Notes under the pieces: generated by a model
Told to the model about the DNA's origin: nothing
Databases searched by the model: none
What the model saw: only the letters and a program-made list of their open reading frames with translations
Source: Ariolimax columbianus
Lineage: Eukaryota > Mollusca > Gastropoda > Stylommatophora > Arionidae
DNA length: 64,000 nucleotides
Assembly (NCBI GenBank): GCA_036924085.1
Contig: JAVGWX010000002.1
Location: 46,246,666-46,310,665, forward strand
Direction: 5' to 3'
Translations under genes and position numbers: made by a program
Shown: one piece after another, positions 56,640-64,000 of the stretch
Layout: every line of letters starts with the position of its first letter
Numbering within the stretch: the stretch's first letter is position 1

Positions 56640-56800
56640 CGTCTCTTTGGTAGCGGGTTACAGTGGCTCTTCTTACATCCCGACTTGAGAAGGTGGACCA
56701 GGATCCTGCTGGCAGTAGAGCAATGCGAGGCTTCCCACTAAGCTCACCACTATATGGATCACAGCATCGATACCAACTTGTTAACCAGACTGATGTGATA
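56640..56800 (+). repeat. Dispersed repeat DR-A, diverged copy
   Basis: GGTGGACCAGGATCCTGCTG, ACTATATGGATCACAGCATC and TTGTTAACCAGACTG correspond to the central DR-A blocks. Confidence 0.55.
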
Positions 56801-56807
56801 CAGCATC

Positions 56808-56875
56808 CCCCCCCCCCCCGTCCAGCAGGGACGTGAGGTCACAACCTGTTTCCTTGAAGACGGGGGGGGGGGGGG
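56808..56875. repeat. Poly-C and poly-G runs 45 bp apart
   Basis: A C-run at 56808-56818 and a G-run near 56861-56875 could pair as a stem. C-rich simple sequence continues at 56920-56980. Confidence 0.75.
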
Positions 56876-56984
56876 GTGTTGATAAGTATATTTCATCTGA
56901 CGCTGACGTTAGTATCCCTTTCTCTTCCTCCTCCTCCCCTTCTTTCTCCTCTTTTCTCCCCCCCCCTTCCTTCCCCTCCGCCAA

Positions 56985-57536
56985 TGCACCTTCTTCCGTG
57001 TGGTAGAACTGCCTATCAGTCAGAATCAATCAATCACAATCTTGTGATCTCCCTACAGAGCACAGACCGTCAACAAATACGATGTGTCTTCCTGTCCTGA
57101 GCCATCGACTTGAGCTATCACCACATCTTCTCTGTTTCCCGTATGTTTGTCTCGAGCTCCAACCCCCATGTGTGTTTTAGTCATCCGTTGTTCACTCTGT
57201 TCGAAACAAGGCCTGTGCCATTATTTGCCTGTGCCATTTGATATGAACACAGCGATTGTGTGGATGTCACGGCTGTCTACCGTCACGGTGATGACCTTGT
57301 CTGTGATACTTATCATTCTTACATCATGTGACGTCTCATAGTCGCGGTATGCACAGGTTTACCAGCAACGATCGACCAGTTCTTCATTTGTCGGTGCCAT
57401 TGGTGAAATTGTTGCGGCTACGTATCTGTAGTTCGTGCACGTCATCACAATTTGGCTGGACTACCTCCGCTATCTCCTGTGGTTACATGCAATTTAGATT
57501 AATCGTAGTGCCTTTATGATTATGTGGTTGGATTTC
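56985..57536. other. Unassigned
   Basis: No recognisable exon or repeat. Confidence 0.4.
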
Positions 57537-58231
57537 TTCTTCATCGTACGCTGTCAGACGTCAACCTTTTTTTTTATCGAAAAAAAACTGGTCATCCTGA
57601 GGCTGTCGACACTGCCATAGAGCTTGTCTAGTGTTGCCACTGGTGATGGCCACATCTGCTTTCTCTGATCCTCGTATGTCGGGCAGTTTTGCAGCAGATG
57701 ATCAGCGGTCATTTTCCCAGTAACGCACGAGCATTCGTCAGTGCCACCTATCTTCAATTTATTGAATAGGCGGTACCTCAGTCTATTGTGGCCAGTGCGA
57801 AGTCTGAAGACCACGACCTGTTCTCTTCTGTTCAACTGGTAATAGGCATCGTTTTTTGTGTAGCCAGTATGTTCGGTGTCCCATTTGGTCATGTATCTAG
57901 CTCTAATAAGCCGTTTTGACTCTTCGTATGTCACACTAGTATCTGGTTGTGGTAGTCTTGCACCTTCTTTTGTTAGTCTGTCTGCCTCCTCGTTGCCTTG
58001 GATGTTACATTGGGATGGAACCCACTGTACCACTACTCTTTTTGGTGCGGACTGCTGGCATAGTTGACAGAGTACTGCTTTTAAATCATTAAGTTCAGTA
58101 TTTTTCTGGCTTTTTAGTGCTGTGACTACGGCCAGGGCATATGTAAACAGGATATATGGCTTTCATTTCTTTTGGATGTCACCATTGTTTCTACTGCAGC
58201 CCTCAGTGCCTCTGCCTCCGCTCTGAAATTG
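57537..58231 (-). pseudogene. 5'-truncated copy F of the GAA-tailed LINE
   Basis: The minus strand starts at the FRAEAEALRAAV region of RNase H, loses frame before LNDLKAV, then is open from VQWVPSQCNIQGNEEADRL to the stop. The RNase H histidine of VPSHC is replaced by glutamine, so even this fragment has lost a catalytic residue. C-terminal blocks QVVVFRLRTGHNRLRYR and DECSCVTGK...DHLLQNCP are present. The tail is short (one or two GAA). Its 5' end touches the 34-bp minisatellite, and no TSD was seen. Confidence 0.87.
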
Positions 58232-58443
58232 CTGTATCAAGAAGAGATCTAATAAGTTTGTTTCTCTGTATCAAGAAGAGATCTAATGAGTTTGTCTCTC
58301 TGTATCAAGAAGAGATCTAATGAGTTTGTCTCTCTGTATCAAGAAGAGATCTAATGAGTTTGTCTCTCTGTATCAAGAAGAGATCTAATAAGTTTGTTTC
58401 TCTGTATCAAGAAGAGATCTAATGAGTTTGTCTCTCTCTATCA
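58232..58443. repeat. 34-bp minisatellite, left part (~6 units)
   Basis: The unit GTATCAAGAAGAGATCTAAT continues with GAGTTTGTCTCTCT (34 bp). It is cut at its right end by LINE copy G and resumes at 61164. Confidence 0.93.
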
Positions 58444-61163
58444 CAAATACATTCAAACCAAATAACAAGAGACAGCTGGAAAAACAAAACAGAAAGCCTC
58501 AATTTAGACAAAGGCGGGAACAAACTATGGAAGTTAGTCAGAGCCATGAACGACGAAACTCCATCAAACAAACAAATTACCATCAAGCAGGGCGACAACA
58601 TGCTCACTGGAAAAAACGCAGCAAACGCCTTTATAGAACATTATGCCAGAGAAAACCACATTGATGTTCCTACAAATAGGCACACAGACATTAATAAAGA
58701 ACAAAAGAGGCACGACAACATCAATATGGCACCAGAGGAGCACATGATGGCAAAACTAACAATGAATGAAATGGAAGAGGCCATGAGAACTCTAAAGAAA
58801 AAGAAATCGCCCGGAAAAGATGGCGTAACAAACGAAATGCCAATGGGGCTGGGCCAAACAGCAAAGAGAAAGTTACTAGCAGTCCTGAATCAAAGCTGGA
58901 AACGGGGAATTGTACCTCAGGCGTGGAAAGATGCTGTAATTATACCAGTACCAAAGAAAGAAAAAGATAGAGCAGATCCAAATGGATACAGGCCTATCAG
59001 TCTGCTGAGCTGTGTAGGAAAACTGATGGAGCGTATGATAAACACCAGACTGGTGTGGCATCTGGAAGAAAAACATACTAATTCTACAGCAAGCAGGCTT
59101 TAGGCAGCACAGATCCACTGAGGATCAGATCACTCTCATACCACAGGAGAATGCTTACCAGGAGAAAACACACACAGTAGCAGTTTGGGTGGATTTAGAA
59201 AAGGCATTTGACATGGTCTGGAAAGAGGGACTTCAAGTCAAGCTACGAAGAAGTGAAGTTTGTGGGAAAATGTACAAATGGATCAGCCACTACCTCAAAA
59301 ATAGAACAGCCAGAGTTCAAGTACAAGGGCAGATGAGCAAAAAGGTGACACTTGAGCAGGGAGTACCCCAAGGAGGAGTACTGTCACCCACATTCTTCCT
59401 GGTGTATATAAATAACATCGTAGAGAATATACCAAGAAGAGTCCACAGCTCCATGTTTGCAGACGATCTGACTATGTGGATCTCTGAAAAGAATCTCACC
59501 ATTGGAAGTAATTGGATGAAGCAGGCCCTAACATCGCTGGGGAAGTGGGCGAACTCATGGCTGGTTAAAATAAATGAGGAAAAAACATGTACGATATTCT
59601 CGCTTTCAAACAAACCCCAAAACACCAAAATAAGTCTTAACGGCAAATATCTGCGGCCAAACGACAACCCAAACTACTTGGGAGTCACATTTGATCGGAG
59701 TATGTCATGGAAAAGTCAGATCGAGAGAAACCGAATGAGAGCCAGAGAAAGAATGGCAATCATGAGGAAACTTGCTGGCACAAGCTGGGGAGCAGACGAA
59801 AGTATACTAAAGAAACTGTACACTGGAAGAGTGAGACCAGTTCTCGAGTATGGCATTGCGGCATGGACAACAGCAGCAAAGGCGAACTTTGACAAAATTA
59901 GAAAACTCCAAAACCAAGCCATGAGAGTTATAACAGGAGGCATGAAGTCAACGCCAATTGTAGAGCTGGAAAAGATTACAAATATGCAATCCATGACCGA
60001 CATAAGAGACTGCAAAGCCCAGCAGCAAGCAGAAAAACTCAGAAGACTGACTGACCATCCAATGCATAAGAGACTAAATAATTTTGGAAATGGGAAACTA
60101 AAGCGGAGAAACTTTGCAGAAATAGCCAAAGCAAAGATGAACGAAAACCCTATAAACGCAATAACAACAAAAGCCCATCCCTACTGTACGCAAACCTACC
60201 TGAAGGCAGCATATATTTCCAGAGGTGGTAGAAAATATATCAGGTATTGGAAAAAAGAACAGCCAGACTGAAAAAAAAAGAAGAGACATAACCATGAGGA
60301 ACATAACGAAAAACTATCCAAGCATGGGACTGGACCCATGCATACACCGACGGTTCTGGAACAAACACAACACAGAACGGGGGGGCAGGGGTATTCCTGA
60401 GCCTACCAAATGGTAGAAAAACAACACTATCAGTGGCAACTGGAAAATACTCAAGCAATTTCAGAGCGGAAGCAGAGGCACTGAGGGCTGCAGTAGAAAC
60501 AATGGTGACATGCAAAAGAAATGAAAGCCATATAGTCCTGCTTACAGATGCCCTGGCCGTAGTCACAGCACTAAAAAGCCAGAAAAATACTGAACTTAAT
60601 GATTTAAGAGCAGTACTCTGTCAACTATGTCAGCAGTCCGCACCAAAAAGAGTAGTGGTACAGTAATTTCCATCCCACTGTAACATCCAAGGCAACGAGG
60701 AGGCAGACAGACTGGCAAAAGAAGGTGCAAGACTACCACAACCAGATACTAGTGTGACATACGAAGAATCAAAAAGGCTTATTAGAGCTAGATACATGAC
60801 CAAATGGGAAACAAAACATACTGGCTACACAAACAACGATGCATATTACCAGTTGAAAAGAAAAGAGCAGGTCGTGGTCTTCAGACTTCGCACTGGCCAC
60901 AGTAGACTGAGGTACCACCTATTCAATAAATTGAAGATAGGTGGCACTGACGAATGCATGTGCGGCACTGGGAAAATGACCGCTGAACATCTGCTGCAAA
61001 ACTGCCCGACATACGAGGATCAGAGAAAGCACATGTGGCCATCACCAGTGGCAACACTAGACAAGCTTTATGGCAGTGTCGACAGCCTCAGGATGACCGC
61101 TGCTTTTTTCGAAAAAATAGAGGTTGACGTTTGACAGCGTACGAAGAAGAAGAAGAAGAAGAA
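58444..61163 (+). pseudogene. Long copy G of the GAA-tailed LINE (RT + RNase H), broken
   Basis: Covers about the same span as the 1-2685 copy, starting at RDSWKNKTESLNLD, with a GAA tail at the right end. RT motifs remain: SPGKDGVTNEMP, YRPISLLSCVGKLMER, VDLEKAFDMVW, GVPQGGVLSPTFF, FADD. RNase H motifs remain too: FRAEAEALRAAV, TDALAVV and, after a stop, GNEEAD. Lesions against the first copy are a 2-bp loss near 59083, a 2-bp loss near 60170, a 1-bp gain near 60327, and a nonsense codon (TAA for Trp) at 60664. It is therefore inactive, but only moderately decayed. Both ends lie in the 34-bp minisatellite. Confidence 0.92.
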
Positions 61164-61497
61164 GTCTCTCTGTATCAAGAAGAGATCCAATGAGTTTACT
61201 TCTCTGTATCAAGAAGAGATTAAATGAGTTTACTTCTCTGTATCAAGAAGAGATCCAATGAGTTTACTTCTCTGTATCAAGAAGAGATTAAATGAGTTTA
61301 CTTCTCTGTATCAAGAAGAGATCCAATGAGTTTACTTCTCTGTATCAAGAAGAGATCCAATGAGTTTACTTCTCTGTATCAAGAAGAGATTAAATGAGTT
61401 TACTTCTCTGTATCAAGAAGAGATTAAATGAGTTTACTTCTCTGTATCAAGAAGAGATTCAATGGCTTTACTTCTCTGTATCAAGAAGAGATCTAAT
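61164..61497. repeat. 34-bp minisatellite, right part (~10 units)
   Basis: Same 34-bp unit as 58232-58443, but most units read GAGTTTACTTCTCT and GATCCAAT/GATTAAAT instead of GAGTTTGTCTCTCT and GATCTAAT. Confidence 0.93.
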
Positions 61498-61719
61498 GAC
61501 AATGATCGGACTGAGAACCGCCTATTACTGACTCAGACACCAAATATTCGTCAAATCACACAAACATGGTCCGTGAGGAGAGGATAAACAAGCAGTGGAA
61601 TCTGTCTCTATATGCTACCAACATGGCATTCTCGATTGGAAGGATAAACTGTTTGTCAAAGAGATGAGACAATAATTGTAAAGAGAGAAGAGATAAATAG
61701 GTCGGAGCTGCGACGGTCG

Positions 61720-62050
61720 CGAATGTCAAAAGTCACCAAAAACGCTTATAGACAAAGGTTCAGTGACAGAACAAAAACAAAACGACACTTACGTTACGAC
61801 CACATGGCCTACACATGGACAAAGAACAAATGCAGACAACTAACAGATCACACACAAACACGAAACAAGACATGATGTCAAATGTGTGGTTTAACTTTGC
61901 CGCCCCTATCAGGATGAGCCGGGGAAAACGTGAGACACCGCATGTCAATTATGAATGAGAGTGGACCAAACAGGAAACGATCAATATGAAAACACACACG
62001 ACAAAAATATCAACACATCACCAACAAAAACACACAAAAAACAGCAAATA
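61720..62050 (-). repeat. Dispersed repeat DR-D, minus copy
   Basis: Reverse complement has CGTTTCCTGTTTGGTCCACT, CATAATTGACATGCGGTGTC, AAAGTTAAACCACACATTTG and GTTAGTTGTCTGCATTTGTT blocks. Confidence 0.72.
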
Positions 62051-62124
62051 AAACAACAATCAAGAAGAACCTGTTGAAAAAATATGGTGAGGAAAAAAAT
62101 ACTCAAGACACTCACACACGCACT

Positions 62125-62128
<4 letters not shown>

Positions 62129-62165
<37 letters not shown>

Positions 62166-62293
62166 CCTCCCTCCCCTCCCTCCCTCCCTCTCTCTCTCTC
62201 TCCCTCTCTCTCCCTCCCTCTCTCTCTCTCTCTCTCTCTCCCTCCCTCCCTCCCTCCCTCCCTCCCTCTCTCTCTCTCTCTCTCCCTCTCTCT

Positions 62294-62346
<53 letters not shown>
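62129..62346. repeat. (CT)n/(CCCT)n low-complexity block, internally duplicated
   Basis: CT and CCCT runs in which a ~100-bp pattern appears twice. Ser/Leu/Pro frames on plus and Glu/Arg frames on minus are composition effects. Confidence 0.95.
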
Positions 62347-62347
<1 letters not shown>

Positions 62348-62657
62348 GTTTATGTATGAATTCGTCTCATATAGACACTGGTACAGAAATGAATATATGA
62401 ATAATAATAAAAGGATATAATTATGTAAAGAAAGAGAAACTTTAGAAAAAAAAAATAGCAAAATGTATTGAAGTGGCTGGAGACAGAAGCGCCGGAGTTA
62501 CTGAAAATGACATTCAGGTGTAAACAAGCTGGAACGGAGTTCATGGTCAGCCTCCTGGATGTATAACATGTTTATCAAATAAAAGCTTAGATTAGATTAC
62601 GTGACTCGTAGGAGAACCCCCCCCCCCTTTTTTTTTAAAAGTCTGAAAACGGAAATG

Positions 62658-62726
62658 ACACGGAACGTGTCTGGATAACATAGATAGGGACACGGAACGT
62701 GTCTGGATAACATAGATAGGGACACG
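62658..62726. repeat. 33-bp direct duplication with inverted-repeat core
   Basis: GACACGGAACGTGTCTGGAT and the following ACATAGATAGG occur twice in tandem; GACACG-GAA-CGTGTC can form a hairpin. Confidence 0.85.
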
Positions 62727-62955
62727 TTACGCAACCACGATGTTTGTATTCGACAATGTGTCGTTGTGGTCCATTATGTAAAGTTTTAAGTCGGCTTCTA
62801 ACCAGCATGTCACGCAAGTGTCTATCACCGTCTGTAGGCTAGAGGGGGGACGGAAATACCAACAGTTGGAGCTGGAGAATCATTTGATTTTCCTTAAACA
62901 TAGGCTTCACTTCTCATTCTCTTCTCTTTTCCTTTCATTTCCTTTTCTTTATTAA

Positions 62956-62959
<4 letters not shown>

Positions 62960-63005
<46 letters not shown>
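62960..63005. repeat. (CT)n microsatellite
   Basis: Pure CT run of about 22 units. Confidence 0.95.
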
Positions 63006-63009
<4 letters not shown>

Positions 63010-63119
63010 ATTTGTGTTTATTCATTAATTTCAATTACCGGTGTCTAAATGTATACATACATAGATTTTCTTTTTTTTATTAAAAAAATAAAACAAAAAT
63101 CACTCCATATCTTTGTGTA

Positions 63120-63440
63120 TGTGTATATCTTAATATTGATTGTTTTTTTTTTTGTTTTTTTTTTTGGTGTGATTTGTTTCTGTCTGTGTATAATCATATT
63201 GACCATTTCTTGTTTGGTTCACTCAATTTCATAACTGACATGCCGTGTCTTATACTTTCCTGCCACACCCTGTTATGGCTGCGAACTTAAACCGCACAGC
63301 TTCCGTCGTGTCTTGTTTTGTGTAATAATTTGCTAGTTGTTTTCGTTCGCTTTTTGTCCCCGGCATAACATAGGGACACTTTTGTTTTTACTCTGCTGCC
63401 ATCTCTGAGCCGGTACCTGCGTGTATTTTTATCGGCAGAT
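63120..63440 (+). repeat. Dispersed repeat DR-D, plus copy
   Basis: CCATTTCTTGTTTGGTTCAC, CATAACTGACATGCCGTGTC, CGAACTTAAACCGCACAGC and GCTAGTTGTTTTCGTTCGC match the order of the 19990 copy. Confidence 0.78.
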
Positions 63441-63599
63441 TAAAAAAGGAAATGAAAGTGTTTAGTTAGAGCGAACGACCACAAAATAGAATACATCATA
63501 TTTCGGATATATATAATAGGAAAATGGGATCCCCCCATATGTACATAGTCCCTTTCATTGCCAAGAGTGCGTTCCGGCGACAGAGCACGAATTCCGTAG

Positions 63600-63850
63600 T
63601 TTCTGTCACGTCTCTGAATTTTCCCCTACTTTGGTGAAGTTCCGTCACGTCTCTGAATTTTGCCCTAACTTGGTGAAGTTCCCGTCACGTCTCTGAATTT
63701 TGTCCTACTTTGGTGAAGTTCCCGTCGTCTCTGAATTTTGCCCTAACTTGGTGAAGTTCCCGTCACGTCTCTAAATTTTGCCCTAACTTGGTAAAGTTTC
63801 CGTCACGTCTCTGAATTTTGCCCTAACTTGGTGAAATTCTCAATTGCAGC
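63600..63850. repeat. 40-bp tandem repeat (~6 units)
   Basis: The unit contains GTCACGTCTCTGAATTTTGC and CCTAACTTGGTGAAGTTCC with few changes. The last ~150 bp of the window after it show nothing I recognise. Confidence 0.93.
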
Positions 63851-64000
63851 TGGGTCAACTGGGAAAGGCGGTCATACCAGAAAATACAATTGACATGCCT
63901 GATCTGTCAAACAGCGCGAAGTGATTTGATCCTGGTAAGTTGGTTTGTAAAGCTCGCTCGCAATTCTTTGGCCACACGATTCCCCACAAAGATCGATGAT

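Noticed and set aside
57537..61163. Twin-priming inversion of one LINE copy
   Set aside because: Both copies F and G contain the element's 3' end, whereas twin priming inverts a 5' segment; two insertions are needed.
58232..61497. 34-bp repeats as a CRISPR array
   Set aside because: Units are directly adjacent without spacers and are interrupted by a LINE.
62060..62461. Arg/Glu-rich 133-codon minus frame
   Set aside because: Pure CT/GA simple sequence.

Overview
This is a 64-kb piece of animal nuclear DNA. It is very rich in repeats and poor in genes. Three things support this: 5'-truncated non-LTR retrotransposon copies with target-site duplications, mariner-type transposase remnants, and tRNA-headed SINE-like repeats beside large satellite and minisatellite arrays. 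A degenerate interstitial telomere tract of the CCCTAA/TTAGGG type (35749-35855) argues against most arthropods. Together with RNase H-bearing I/Nimb-like LINEs, it suggests a lophotrochozoan, most likely a mollusc and perhaps a gastropod. The taxon is inference. No rRNA, true tRNA gene, CRISPR array or operon was seen.

Layout. 1-2.7 kb: C-terminal 866+ codons of a LINE ORF2 (RT plus RNase H), open at the left window edge. 2.8-5.2 kb: a 485-bp mariner-derived MITE, a decayed RT remnant and a short LINE copy with a 12-bp TSD. 5.6-7.7 kb: a 42-bp minisatellite that continues, on the minus strand, the C-terminus of another RT pseudogene. 9-9.8 kb: a ~350-bp retroposon with TSD. 10.9-14.2 kb: a 91-bp satellite of 36 units. 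14.6-15.5 kb: an AT-rich 43-47-bp array. 16-26 kb: dispersed repeats, RT and mariner pseudogenes and microsatellites. 26.7-33.3 kb: a ~30-bp minisatellite with higher-order structure, abutting a 20-bp array (33.4-34.0 kb). 34-46 kb: more dispersed repeats, LINE fragments, the interstitial telomere tract and a 70/69-bp array. 47.4-51.3 kb: the only good single-copy gene candidate, a 376-codon open exon with a possible downstream exon. 52-64 kb: LINE copies (one nearly 2.7 kb long inside a 34-bp minisatellite), further dispersed repeats and arrays.

How the parts relate. Seven copies of one LINE family share the same 3' end: a stop codon about 10 nt before a (GAA)n tail. Six are cut at different 5' points and the seventh runs off the window edge, which is the signature of target-primed reverse transcription. 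A ~340-bp retroposon has a similar CGAAGAAG-type end and 11-12-bp TSDs, so it may be mobilised by this LINE (inference). At least five other dispersed families (called DR-A, DR-B, DR-D, SINE1 and SINE2 here) occur two to seven times each.

Most long reading frames are by-products of tandem repeats whose period is a multiple of three, and I do not call them genes. I found no multi-gene system. The most novel observations are the minisatellite derived from retrotransposon coding sequence, the nested higher-order minisatellite, the retroposon with an internally amplified 33-bp motif, and the orphan exon at 47.4 kb.
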